A DNA stretch of 64,000 bases from Nitrosophilus labii. Its GTDB lineage: Bacteria; Campylobacterota; Campylobacteria; Campylobacterales; Nitratiruptoraceae. The stretch spans positions 1,178,001-1,242,000 of the forward strand of contig NZ_AP022826.1 of NCBI RefSeq assembly GCF_014466985.1, in the 5' to 3' direction. Shown here piece after piece: positions 35,727 through 45,400 of this stretch. A program made the translations under genes and the position numbers. The notes under the pieces were generated by a model. That model did not search any database. It was not told where the DNA came from and saw nothing but the letters and a program-made list of their open reading frames with translations. How positions within the stretch are numbered: the stretch's first letter is position 1; each line of letters starts with the position of its first letter.

Positions 35727-37611
35727 AACCATTCCTTAATAATTCTTCAAAGGTTTTTATTAAAAATTTATCCCCTTTTTGTTTTTGCAATCTAAGCATC
35801 AAATCTAGGGCAACTTTATCTTTTGGACAGATCTCTAAAACCCTCCACAAATATTTTTCCGAATTTTTAAGATCCTTTAACTCAAAATAGCTTTTTGCCA
35901 ATACTAGATAAAGTTTTGATGAGTTTTTATACTTTGTAGATAAGAGTAGATGGTTTGCACTTTTAATTGCCTCTTTATACTTCTTCAATCGATATAGTGT
36001 TTTAACTTTCCAAAAATGATCTTCGTCTTTATCGCCAATTTCAATAGCCTTTTGAAAAAATTTTAACGCCTTTAAATACATCTTTTGTTTATAAAATATC
36101 TCTCCATATAGAGTATATGGCCTTGAGTCTACTTCGTTGATTGTTGAAATACTCTTTTTGATAAAAACTGTAGCAAGCAGCAAATCATTCTCTTCAAAGG
36201 CTTTTTTAGCTTTCAAGTAGTTTGTAAGAGACAATATTTTTGTTCTCTTTGGCATACTAAAAAGTTTTTTCTCTTCGGCTTGAACCAAAAAGTACCATAT
36301 TCCGTCGTCTAAAGAGTTAAATCTAACCTCTTTTTTTGAACTAGAAATAACTCTACCAGGCAATGTAAAAAATTTATCCCTACTTGCTATAACTCTAAAA
36401 CTTTTATAAGGACTTATCCAGCTAAGAGTAATAACGCCTTCTTTATTTCTATTTATTCTAAGACCTTCAACAGCTTTTGGTAATGGACTCTTTTTAAAGC
36501 CTTTTTGAGTGTAGATAACTCCTTCATTTTGTTTTACCTTTAAATCTTTTGAAGCTACCGCACCTTTATATACGCTAACGGAAGTCTCTTTCTCATCAAC
36601 GATCGTCTCAAATTCGGTTCCAAGATTTTGCCAAACACTTTTTTTAGTATAAACCGTTACCGGATTTGAGGCGGTCGTTAGATAAAGATTGGCTTTATCT
36701 AAGGATATCTCTGTTCTCGTTTTTGTATTGAAAAGATTTTTGTAAGCAAAAATTTCGTATCTATCGTTTTTATAAAAACGTGCGACCAAATCATTTTCCA
36801 GATGCAAAACTATCTGTTCGCCGGATGCTTTTACATCAATCTTTTGAGGTACTAGACAGTAGTAATAGTCTAAACCAAAAAGTACCGCTACACTTGCAGC
36901 GGCCAAAATGGCAGATAGGCGTTTTATTTTTATCTGTTTTGATATATTTGGAAGATAGATGTAAAACGTTGTTCCAACATCCGGTTTGCTTTGAAGTTCA
37001 AGCCTGCCTCCAAAACTCTCGATTACCCGTTTGCTCATAGTAAGGCCAAGACCTGTTCCGGAATTTTTCTCAGATGTGCTAAAGTATTTATCAAAGATTT
37101 TGACCGCTTCCTCTTGCGTTAACCCTTTTCCGGTATCCTCTATCTTCAATAACCACCACGATTTGTATTTTACGATAGATATAGCTACTTTTCCATCTTT
37201 TTTGTTGTATTTGACCGCGTTATGAACTATATTGAAAAGAGCCTTTTTAAGCCAAAGTCTATTGGCTATAATCTTAGTTTCATTAGAATCGCTAAATATG
37301 AAAAGTTTAACTTTTTGGACTTGTAAATCCGGTTCAAGCTCATATTTAATTTCGTAAAAAAGCTTAACAATATCTATAGACTCTTGTTTTAATCTTCTGT
37401 TTTGTTTAAATCGCTGCAACTCTATAAAATCTTGAAGCATATCTATTGTTTTCTCTACAGATAATAGCGCATTTTTTAGAAGTTTCTCTTTTTCTAACCG
37501 ATCTTCAATCACATTGTTTATAAGTAGGCTTAAGCTAAAACGTATAGTTCCGAGTTTATTTTTAATGTCGTGATAAAAAGCGCTGGCAAAAGATTGAGTT
37601 TTTTTCAGCAC
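35716..37611 (-). CDS. Histidine kinase with C-terminal periplasmic FecR/TPR region
   Basis: The 631-residue product starts directly with the dimerisation/phospho-acceptor helix (H14 in FYHDIKNKLG). It is followed by a complete HATPase domain (NIVHNAVKYN, IEDTGKGLT, GTGLGLTMSK). A single membrane helix follows at about 236-255, then a FecR-like domain (about 260-385, with WQNLGTEFETIVDEKETSVSVYKGA), a beta-rich segment and C-terminal TPR units (about 480-631). Kinase-first order is the reverse of ordinary sensor kinases. Its likely partner is the OmpR-type regulator at 39064. It starts with GTG, preceded by AAGGT, and heads the seven-gene polysaccharide operon. Confidence 0.85.
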   Translation of the reverse strand: MLKKTQSFASAFYHDIKNKLGTIRFSLSLLINNVIEDRLEKEKLLKNALLSVEKTIDMLQDFIELQRFKQNRRLKQESIDIVKLFYEIKYELEPDLQVQKVKLFIFSDSNETKIIANRLWLKKALFNIVHNAVKYNKKDGKVAISIVKYKSWWLLKIEDTGKGLTQEEAVKIFDKYFSTSEKNSGTGLGLTMSKRVIESFGGRLELQSKPDVGTTFYIYLPNISKQIKIKRLSAILAAASVAVLFGLDYYYCLVPQKIDVKASGEQIVLHLENDLVARFYKNDRYEIFAYKNLFNTKTRTEISLDKANLYLTTASNPVTVYTKKSVWQNLGTEFETIVDEKETSVSVYKGAVASKDLKVKQNEGVIYTQKGFKKSPLPKAVEGLRINRNKEGVITLSWISPYKSFRVIASRDKFFTLPGRVISSSKKEVRFNSLDDGIWYFLVQAEEKKLFSMPKRTKILSLTNYLKAKKAFEENDLLLATVFIKKSISTINEVDSRPYTLYGEIFYKQKMYLKALKFFQKAIEIGDKDEDHFWKVKTLYRLKKYKEAIKSANHLLLSTKYKNSSKLYLVLAKSYFELKDLKNSEKYLWRVLEICPKDKVALDLMLRLQKQKGDKFLIKTFEELLRNGYDY

Positions 37612-37698
37612 GATATTACCTTATAGATATTTATACTCATTATCGTAAAGTTACGGTTTTTTTTTATTTAATATGAATTATTTAATACAAAATTTGAT

Positions 37699-37732
37699 AA
37701 AGATGCGGTTAAAAAACTTAACCGCCATCTTT
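37699..37732 (-). terminator. Hairpin terminator after the OmpA-type gene
   Basis: The arms AAAGATGCGGTTAA and TTAACCGCCATCTTT pair with one bulge around a 5-base A-rich loop. It lies 9 bases beyond the OmpA stop and before the kinase gene, so it probably separates the two transcripts. The T run after the stem is short, so termination may be partial. Confidence 0.65.
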
Positions 37733-37740
37733 GATTTTTA

Positions 37741-38991
37741 CTATTTTGTAAAAAGTTGCGCTTCTACTCTTCTATTTTTAGCTCTACCGCTTTCAGTATC
37801 GTTACTTGCAATAGGTTTTTCTTCACCATAACCTACATAAGTAAGTCTATCTGCTTCCACTCCAAATTTTATCAACATATCATATACTGATTTGGCTCGT
37901 TGCAAGGATAATTTTTTATTATATCTATTTGAGCCTTTGTTATCGGTATGTCCTTGGATCTCGGCTTTGTATGTTCTATTTTCTTTCATAAACTCGGCAA
38001 ACTCTTCTATTTTAGATAGATATTTGGATTTGATTTTTGCGCTATTGAAATCAAAATTTATCATAAAGTTATATACTATAGGACAACCTTGTTGATCCAC
38101 ATCAAAGCCTTCTGGAGTATCCAAACACTTATCTTTAAAATCTGGAACACCGTCATTATCACTATCTACACAACATCCATTCTCATCAACTTTTGCTCCT
38201 TTTGGAGTATTAGGACACTTATCTTTAAAATCCACTACACCGTCATTATCGCTATCTAAACAGCAACCATTCTCATCAACTTCAACTCCCACCGGAGTAG
38301 CAGGACATCTATCTTTATAATCGTACACTCCGTCTTTATCGCTATCCGGAGGACATCCATCAGGACCAACCTTTATTCCAAACGGAGTATTAGGACATAA
38401 ATCGTCACTATCGACAACTCCGTCTTTATCGCTATCTTCCGGTTTTACAATAGGCTTAGGAGCAGATTTAGGTTCGTATCCGAATGGTATCGATAAACCG
38501 GCACTTACGATAAAGTCGTTAGTGGCATTCTCAAAATCTCTAAGAAATTTCCCTTCCAACAAAAATTGCAGATGTTGAGTTATATCTGTTTTAAAACCTA
38601 TTCCGGCTTGAGCAACAATGCCGCTTTTAGCATTTTGCAACTCTCTTTCAAAATCCTGATATCCTAACCCGGTTATTAGATAAGGAGTATATTCTTTGTT
38701 AGAATCTATTTCGTAAAATGCGTTAATAAAATATCTATCTATATCGGTTTTAGCGCTTATATTTTCAAATTTGGCATTATTAGTTTTCATATATCCTAAA
38801 CCCGCCATCCAATTATGTGATAACCTTTTATTTGCTCTAACGCCAAACGTTTTAAGGTGTTCCTCCAATACGCTATCCTCTCCTGTAAACTCGACGGAAC
38901 CTATTGTTTGCAGTTCATAATTGTAAGTATCGGCAACCATACCGCTACATAAAATATGCAATACTCCGGCAAAAAAGAGTGTTTTTTTCAT
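37741..38991 (-). CDS. OmpA-family protein with thrombospondin type 3 repeats
   Basis: The product (about 416 residues) has a signal peptide (MKKTLFFAGVLHILCSGMVA), an N-terminal OmpA-like barrel (about 20-165), and a linker of four Ca-binding thrombospondin type 3 repeats (DSDKDGVVDSDDLCPNTP and relatives). An OmpA C-terminal peptidoglycan-binding domain follows (FDFNSAKIKSKY to AEIQGHTDNKGSNRYNKKLS). It tethers the outer membrane to the cell wall. The ATG at 38991 is preferred over one 24 bases upstream because GGGGGT lies before it. It sits between the response regulator and the kinase genes, so it may be part of the envelope-sensing unit, though it may simply be a neighbour. Confidence 0.9.
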   Translation of the reverse strand: MKKTLFFAGVLHILCSGMVADTYNYELQTIGSVEFTGEDSVLEEHLKTFGVRANKRLSHNWMAGLGYMKTNNAKFENISAKTDIDRYFINAFYEIDSNKEYTPYLITGLGYQDFERELQNAKSGIVAQAGIGFKTDITQHLQFLLEGKFLRDFENATNDFIVSAGLSIPFGYEPKSAPKPIVKPEDSDKDGVVDSDDLCPNTPFGIKVGPDGCPPDSDKDGVYDYKDRCPATPVGVEVDENGCCLDSDNDGVVDFKDKCPNTPKGAKVDENGCCVDSDNDGVPDFKDKCLDTPEGFDVDQQGCPIVYNFMINFDFNSAKIKSKYLSKIEEFAEFMKENRTYKAEIQGHTDNKGSNRYNKKLSLQRAKSVYDMLIKFGVEADRLTYVGYGEEKPIASNDTESGRAKNRRVEAQLFTK

Positions 38992-39063
38992 TTTTATAAC
39001 CCCCATTTTTTTCAAAATATTGTACTTTATGTAGATGATATGAAAATGACAGATTTTAGAGGG

Positions 39064-39711
39064 TTATAATATAGCGTATCCGATCTCTCGTTTGGATACA
39101 ATGACATTTGATTCTTGTAGTTTTTTTCTTAGTCTATTAACTAGAGCGGCAACGGTATTGTTTGGAACACTCTCTTCCCAAACATACTCTGCAATAGTTT
39201 GCGGGGACAAAAATCTTCCTTTATTTCGAAGCAAAAATTCTAACAGTTTTGTTTCAGTGCGGCTTAAAACAACAGGAGTGTAGGAGTTATAAAGCATTCT
39301 TGCGCTCCAATCGTAATAATATCTATCTCCAAAATGTTGGAGATTTTTTTGCAATAGTTTAAAAATACGATTTACTCTTAAAAGAAGCTCCTCCGGATTG
39401 AAAGGTTTTTTTATAAAATCTTCAGCTCCAAGTTCAAAAGAGGTTCTGATATTTTCTATTTCAGTATGTCCGGAAATTATTAAAATCTTTGACTCTTCTT
39501 TTATTTGAGGAAAAGACTTAAGCATTTTAAGAGCGTTTCCATCCGGTAAAGATATATCCAAAATTATCAAATCTATAGGCTTTATAGAATCTATTTGTTT
39601 TATAAACATATCAATAGTATCAAAATTATATACCGTATGTCCATTTGCTTCAAGCAATAGTTTTATAGCGTAACTTAACCCAGCTTCATCTTCTAGTATT
39701 ACAATTTTCAT
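39064..39711 (-). CDS. OmpR/PhoB-type response regulator
   Basis: The 215-residue product has an intact receiver domain (acidic pair E7/D8, phospho-acceptor D52 in LIILDISLPDG, Lys in FIKKPF). A winged-helix DNA-binding domain follows (VVLSRTETKLLEFLLRNKGRFLSP, then NTVAALVNRLRKKL). It probably regulates the polysaccharide and OmpA genes downstream and is phosphorylated by the kinase at 35716-37611; that pairing rests only on proximity. No other kinase lies in the window. Confidence 0.9.
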   Translation of the reverse strand: MKIVILEDEAGLSYAIKLLLEANGHTVYNFDTIDMFIKQIDSIKPIDLIILDISLPDGNALKMLKSFPQIKEESKILIISGHTEIENIRTSFELGAEDFIKKPFNPEELLLRVNRIFKLLQKNLQHFGDRYYYDWSARMLYNSYTPVVLSRTETKLLEFLLRNKGRFLSPQTIAEYVWEESVPNNTVAALVNRLRKKLQESNVIVSKREIGYAIL

Positions 39712-40160
39712 AAATCAGCGACCTTACTTAAGTTATTCGAAAAGTAAATTAATCTAAAAAAGCAAAGCTAAGGAAAATATTAAATTTATATAACTTTTTC
39801 ATCATTTTTTACTGTTAAGACCTTAAAAAATCACAAATTTGAACGGATAAAAGTAGTTTTTATAAATATTTTATTATACAACATTTGATTACAAAACGAT
39901 TTATAGTATTTGCAACAAAATGTTTTTTTTATAGATAATTATTACATTTTGTAAATACGCATAACCCGGATTTTGCAATAAAAATTGTTTCTCTACGCTT
40001 TTGTTTGAGATTTAGAGGCCTTTTAAAATTTCTAGCTCTTTCTACTCTGGAGTAAGTCAAAAAATTTTTGATTGCCAAAAACCTGGTGTTTAGTGCTAAT
40101 GTGATAAAGTCTATTGTAAAATCCAGGTTTAAAATAATTTATCTCAAAATTTTAAAATAA
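39712..40160. other. 449-base intergenic region without a gene
   Basis: The stretch is strongly AT-rich and lacks open frames with coding character. It must hold the promoter of the response regulator gene. An 8-base inverted pair AAACCTGG / CCAGGTTT (about 40080 and 40127) is separated by some 40 bases, too far apart to call a terminator. An ACTCTGGAGT mini-palindrome lies near 40044. Nothing else is supportable. Confidence 0.5.
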
Positions 40161-40451
40161 CTACTTTTTAGAACCGCATACATAAGTAATGTTACTTATC
40201 ACTTTTGCCCAGTGGGGAGTGTTTGGCGGAGAGTTTAGTCTATCTCCAGGACCTAGCAAAAACTCTGCTTCATCATTAGCTATAACTATCTCTCCCTCAA
40301 TGACCCATCTAACCTCATCGTAAGGATGGGTATGTGTAGGATAAAAGGTTCCTTTCGTATCTCTCCAGACAAAAATATTAAAATACCCTTCATCTTCTAA
40401 AATCTTTTTTACTTCTTCAACATCTGTTATACCAGTTTTTTCACATCTCAT
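40161..40451 (-). CDS. Small cupin-domain protein
   Basis: The 96-residue product is a single cupin barrel with the metal-ligand motifs THTHPYDEVRWVIEGE and PPNTPHWAK. The ATG overlaps the stop of the zinc-ribbon gene (ATGA), which decides the start over an upstream in-frame ATG at 40472. The substrate is unknown; small cupins of this kind bind a metal and may act as dioxygenases or sensors. Confidence 0.75.
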   Translation of the reverse strand: MRCEKTGITDVEEVKKILEDEGYFNIFVWRDTKGTFYPTHTHPYDEVRWVIEGEIVIANDEAEFLLGPGDRLNSPPNTPHWAKVISNITYVCGSKK

Positions 40452-40681
40452 CTTAAAAACTCTCTGCCACAATTTTTACAAAACCAGTTTGGCGCATCCA
40501 CGCTTCTAGAAACACCACCTATTTTTATCTCTCCTAATTTCTCTTTTTCAAGAAGCTCTTCGCTCACCTCAAAACCGTAAACTATAGGGACAACAAACTT
40601 GTTGGTTCTGCACTCTTTGCACCTTGGTCTAAAAGATTTTCTTCTGTTGTTTCTTTTAGAGGGTTCTTCCCAGGGAAACAC
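40448..40681 (-). CDS. Small zinc-ribbon protein
   Basis: The 77-residue product has two Cys pairs, CKEC near residue 21 and CKNC near residue 68, which together form a zinc ribbon, and a basic N-terminus (KRNNRRKSFRPR). No family is recognised. It is coupled to the cupin gene after it, and the SYLF gene lies 8 bases upstream, so the three likely share a transcript. Confidence 0.65.
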   Translation of the reverse strand: MFPWEEPSKRNNRRKSFRPRCKECRTNKFVVPIVYGFEVSEELLEKEKLGEIKIGGVSRSVDAPNWFCKNCGREFLR

Positions 40682-40689
40682 GAAATCTC

Positions 40690-41355
40690 CTATCTAGAAT
40701 AATCATAAAGTCTGTTTTTAAGCTCTTCTACCAAAGGATCGCCGCTTTTTACTTTTTGGTAAACAATATCTTTAACTCTTGAAAAAGGTATTTTGTAAAA
40801 ACTCTCTATAGTTTTTTTATCAAGTTCTATTACTGACCCGGCTAGTGATAGACCTATAAAAAAACCTTTACTTCTTGAGTAGGAGTAAATCTCTGACTGC
40901 AGTTTCGCATCAGTCGCAGCTGCAGCAGATCTCCCTACCGGTCCGGCTGCTATCGATGCATCAGCTCCCAATGTTATCTTTTTTTCCAAAAGTTCATTTA
41001 TACTCTCTTTGGTTTTAAAAACAAGTATAATATCTATCGACTGAGCGCCTATCTGCCACCCTAAACTTCCTCCTTTTAACTCTATAAAAAGAGGATCACT
41101 CCATCTTCCCATACTATCTTTTATAAGCAAAACACCTTTTCCATATCTGCCTCCTATTATGAAACCGGCCTTCAATACTTTCGGAATTATAGCAATTGCT
41201 TCAGCATCAGAAAAAAGCTCTCTTGAAACCCCTTCTTCCGGAATCACCATAAATCTATCCAAAACATTTATCGACTCCATAATTTCCTCTCTTTCGGAGG
41301 AAGCAAAAAGTGAGATTGTAAAGAGTGCAAACAACATAAAAATATATCTTTTCAT
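40690..41355 (-). CDS. SYLF-domain (YSC84-type) lipid-binding protein
   Basis: The 221-residue product has a signal peptide (MKRYIFMLFALFTISLFAS) and the SYLF/YSC84 pattern: IAIIPKVLKAGFIIGGRYGKGVLL, LKGGSLGWQIGAQSIDII and GADASIAAGPVGRSAAAATD. Eukaryotic members bind phosphoinositides; bacterial ones are secreted or periplasmic with poorly known roles. The family call is firm, the role is open. Confidence 0.85.
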   Translation of the reverse strand: MKRYIFMLFALFTISLFASSEREEIMESINVLDRFMVIPEEGVSRELFSDAEAIAIIPKVLKAGFIIGGRYGKGVLLIKDSMGRWSDPLFIELKGGSLGWQIGAQSIDIILVFKTKESINELLEKKITLGADASIAAGPVGRSAAAATDAKLQSEIYSYSRSKGFFIGLSLAGSVIELDKKTIESFYKIPFSRVKDIVYQKVKSGDPLVEELKNRLYDYSR

Positions 41356-41423
41356 TTCAATACCTTTTTTATAGATTATACTTTAATTTTTGATATAATT
41401 AAAAAAAACAAAGGACTAAAAAG

Positions 41424-42356
41424 ATAAAAAAAGAGTTTTTAAAATTTTACAACAACTTCAAAAGAGAAGAGATAGAAAAAGCTATTGAGTTTTACTCCGT
41501 ATTTGGTGGTGTACAGGATTTTTTCAAACTCGATTTCGAAGATGAGATATTTTCCCAAATCGAAGAAAAAATCTTAAAAAACTTCAAAGAGATAAAAAAC
41601 AAGCTAATAAAATCTAAACATCTATCTACAAACGAACTCCTATCCATTTTTGCTATAGGTGACAGAAAAATAAACAGCGCTGTTAAAAAGGCAAGTTTAA
41701 GTGACTTTGAGGCAAAAAATAAAATAGAGTCTTTGATAAAAAATAAAATAGTTAAAAAAGAGTATTCTAGGGAAAAACCTATAAAAAAAAGCCATCCAAA
41801 ACAGAAACTGAAAAAAAATCTAAGAAAATACAGAATTTCACATAAGATCAGATTTGAAAAACCTTTTTTTAGATTTTGGTTCAGATATATAGAACCAAAT
41901 ATTAACGATTTGGAAGAGAATAATTTCGAAAAAGTTTTAAAGCTTATCCAAAGCGATTTTGAAAATTTTGTTTCACTAACTTATGAAGAACTATCAAACG
42001 AACTTATAAAAGATAGATTTACAAACATCCTCTCAACCGGCAGCTACTGGGATATAAAAATAGAACTTGATATCTTAACAGCTTTGGAAGACGGCAAAAT
42101 TGTGGTTGGTGAATGCAAATGGAAAAACAGCAAAATTTGCAAAAAAACTCTTACGTCTTTGCAAAAAAAATGTAAAGTGGCAAACATTGAAGCGGACTTT
42201 TTCGCCCTTTTTTCAAAAAGCGGCTTTAGCAACGAACTTCTAAAAAACAGAGATAAAAATATCTTGCTTTTTGATCTAGAAGACCTAAAAGAGTGGGCTG
42301 GAAGAGAAGCCCCATATAGAAAAAAAGAAAAAATCCCATACTCTTTTGAGTTTTGA
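41424..42356 (+). CDS. DUF234-domain protein (PD-(D/E)xK-like), apparent ATA start
   Basis: A continuous frame runs from 41424 to the stop at 42356 (about 310 residues). The C-terminal part has the DUF234 signature FFRFWFRYIEPN and a restriction-like nuclease core ELDILTALEDGKIVVGECKWKN (E-C-K). The N-terminal winged-helix-like part (FLKFYNNFKREEIEKAIEFY, LSTNELLSIFAIGDRKI) is encoded upstream of the first usual start codon (TTG 41733). The only well-placed start is ATA at 41424, with AAAGG 9-10 bases before it. The ATPase domain that normally precedes DUF234 is absent. Either ATA is used, or the start codon is mutated or misread. Confidence 0.65.
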   Translation: MKKEFLKFYNNFKREEIEKAIEFYSVFGGVQDFFKLDFEDEIFSQIEEKILKNFKEIKNKLIKSKHLSTNELLSIFAIGDRKINSAVKKASLSDFEAKNKIESLIKNKIVKKEYSREKPIKKSHPKQKLKKNLRKYRISHKIRFEKPFFRFWFRYIEPNINDLEENNFEKVLKLIQSDFENFVSLTYEELSNELIKDRFTNILSTGSYWDIKIELDILTALEDGKIVVGECKWKNSKICKKTLTSLQKKCKVANIEADFFALFSKSGFSNELLKNRDKNILLFDLEDLKEWAGREAPYRKKEKIPYSFEF

Positions 42357-42393
42357 TTTTATTGAACATGATTAGTGAGTAGAGTATGATATT

Positions 42394-42475
42394 TGGTTAT
42401 TGGTAATTGGTATATTGGTAATTGGTGTATTGGCAAAAAAATTATTCTACCAATATACCAATACACTAATATATT
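42394..42475. repeat. Degenerate 7-8 base repeats in facing arms
   Basis: The left arm repeats units like TAATTGG and TATATTGG. After a short spacer, the right arm carries the complementary units (ACCAATATACCAATACACTAAT). It lies between two convergent genes, so it could fold as a bidirectional terminator-like hairpin. It belongs with the similar arrays near 51796, 53165 and 58544. Confidence 0.65.
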
Positions 42476-42483
42476 ATACTTAA

Positions 42484-45400
42484 CTACGCAACATAAACCC
42501 CTTCAATCTTTGATAACTCTTTGACTAAATCGCTGTTTACATAAACGTTAGACTCAATCTCTACTTCTTGAAGTTTTGAAGTGATTATAAGCTTCAAAGG
42601 CCTTCTTCCAGGATGGTTTTGAGCTATTCTGTAAAGTTCTTCTAGAAGATGAAGTTCATGTGTTAGCTCTAATTTTATAACAAGAGGCTCTTCATATTTT
42701 TCTTCTATTTTCGTATCGACTCTCTCTCCTTTTGCCTCTTCCAAAGTCATTATCTTATCACATCTGATTCTTGTAAAATCACCATCTTTCGTAATATAAG
42801 CTTTAAAAGCTATTGGACGCTCTATATCCATATTTTCAAGCTGTTCTAATTTGTCTGAAAAGAGCATAAGTTCAATGTTACCGTGTAGGTCCATGATATT
42901 TACAATACCAAACTTGTTTCCTTTTTTGCTGATTTTGGTTTTTACCTCTTCCACTTTACCTACAAAAAGTGCATCACTGCCATCTGCAATATTTTCAAGA
43001 TCACTTGAAAGCGTATAATTTATCTTTTCAAGCTCTTCTCTAAAATTATCTAAAGGATGTCCCGATACGTAAAATCCTAAAGTCTCTTTTTCAAGTTCCA
43101 AAATGGTTTTTAGTTCAAACTCTCCTAAGTCTTCAAGCTCTATCTTGATGGCAGTCATCTCTTCCATATCCCCAAAAAGAGAGTTTTCCGCCATCTTTTT
43201 CGCTCTTGCTATCTCGTGGCTAGTATCTACTATCTTTTCGATATTGTGAAGCAGTGTCTTTCTGCTATATCCAAAAACATCCATAGCTCCGGATTTTATC
43301 AAAGACTCTATAACCTTTTTGTTAACTTTTGATGGGTCAATTTTGTGTAAAAAGTCATCAAGATCATTAAAGCCGTTTTCTTCTCTCGCTTCGAGTATGG
43401 ATAACACGGCACTTTCACCTACTCCTTTAATCGCACCTAGTCCAAACAAAATCACATCTTCACCATCAATCTTTGTGGCGCTAAACTCTAATGAAGACTT
43501 TTTTATGTCAGGAGGTAAGAGTTTGATTTTGAGTCTTTTGACCTCATCCACATATTTAACAATTTTATCAGTATTATCTTGTTCACTGGTCAAAAGTGCA
43601 GCCATAAACTCTTGAGGATAGTAGGCTTTGAGAAATGCAGTCTGAAAAGTTATCATCGCATAAGCCGCCGAGTGGGATTTGTTGAACCCATATCCGGCAA
43701 ATTTTTCTATAAGCTCGAACAATACACGACTTTTTTCGGGAGCAAATCCTCTCTCACTGGCACGTTTGACAAAATCTTTTTTGTACTCTTCCATCAAATT
43801 TTTTTTCTTTTTACCCATAGCTCGGCGGATAATATCTGCTTCGCCAAGGCTAAATCCGCCGATAATCTGCACTATCTGCATAACCTGTTCTTGATAAACG
43901 ATCATCCCGTATGTGGGTTCTAAAGTCTCTTTTAACTCATCAAAACTCACCTCTTCAAAAGGATAATATATCTTCTTTCTTCCATGTTTTCTCTCTATAA
44001 AGTCATCAAGCATCCCTGATTCCATCGGCCCAGGCCTGTAAAGAGCCAACACAGCAATAATATCTTCGAATGTTGTCGGCTTTAATCTTGCGTTTAAGCG
44101 CTGCATACCTTGAGATTCTATCTGGAACAGTCCCAGAGTATGTCCGCTTTGGATAAGATCATAAACTTTTTTGTCGTTTATGTCTATTTTGTTCCAATCC
44201 AGTTTTTTGCCATATCTCTTTTCAACAAGTTTTAAAGCGTTATCTATAACGGTTAAGGTTTTCAAACCTAAAAAGTCAAACTTTATTAGATCCACATCTT
44301 CTAAGAAGTTAAGAGAGTATTGAGTAACCAAAGTATCTTCGCCGGATGGTTTATAAAGAGGAGTTTTATGCCAAAGCTCTTCGTTGCTTATAACAACTCC
44401 CGCTGCGTGCATTCCGGCATTTCTTTTAAGTCCCTCTAACGCTAGAGCAAACTTCCAAACTCTAGCCGCAAGAGGATCATTTTCTATCAGTTCTTTTATT
44501 TTTGGCTCTTGCTCATAAGCTTTTTGCAAAGTTATTCCTAGCTTGTCAGGGATCAATTTTGCCATCTTGTCCGCATCGGCATAACTCATTCCCAAAACTC
44601 TAGCCACATCCCTAATAACCCCTTTTGCCAGCAAAGAACCGAAAGTTATAACTTGAGCAACATTAAAACGGCCATATTTTTCTACCACATAATCGATGAT
44701 TTCGCCTCTACGTTCTTGGCAAAAGTCCATATCGATATCGGGCATACTTACACGCTCAGGATTCAAAAATCTCTCAAAAAGTAGATTGTATTTTAAAGGA
44801 TCTATATCTGTTATCTCCAATGCGTAAGCAACTAAACTTCCAGCAGCCGAACCCCTTCCGGGCCCAACCGGAATACCTCTCTCTTTAGCCTCTCTCACAA
44901 AATCCCAAACTATTAGCATATAGCCTGGAAACTTCATAGAATTTATAATGTTTATTTCGTGATTAAGTCTCTCCCTGTACTTTTCATGCTCTTCTTTAGG
45001 TATATTTTGAAGCCTTTTTTCAAGACCTTTTTTACATTCATATTCAAACAAAACCGCATCATTTTTTAAACTATAGGTACTATCTTCTGGAAGTACCACC
45101 CCCTCTTTTTTAGCATACTCCTTGGTAAATTTAAAATTTGGCGGCGTTGGGTTTCCAAGGTCTAGCTCAAGGTTACATTTTTCAACAATCTCTTGGGTAT
45201 TTTCTAAAGCTTCAGGGATATCTGCGAAAAGCTTTGCCATCTCTTGAGGGGATTTTAAATAAAACTCATGAACTGAATGTCTTAAACGATTTGGATCGTC
45301 ATAAAGTTTATTCATCGCTATACACATAAAAGCTTCGTGAGGTTCCGCATCTTCTTGAACCAGATAGTGAGTATCGTTCGTAGCTACTATTTTTATGCCG

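Noticed and set aside
40010-40080. Possible decayed second copy of the 46067-46229 palindrome
   Set aside because: Only a short ACTC-GAGT mini-palindrome and AT-rich strings are shared, which is not enough in this base composition.
40073-40140. Inverted pair AAACCTGG / CCAGGTTT
   Set aside because: Arms of 8 bases separated by about 40 bases without a T run do not support a terminator or operator call.
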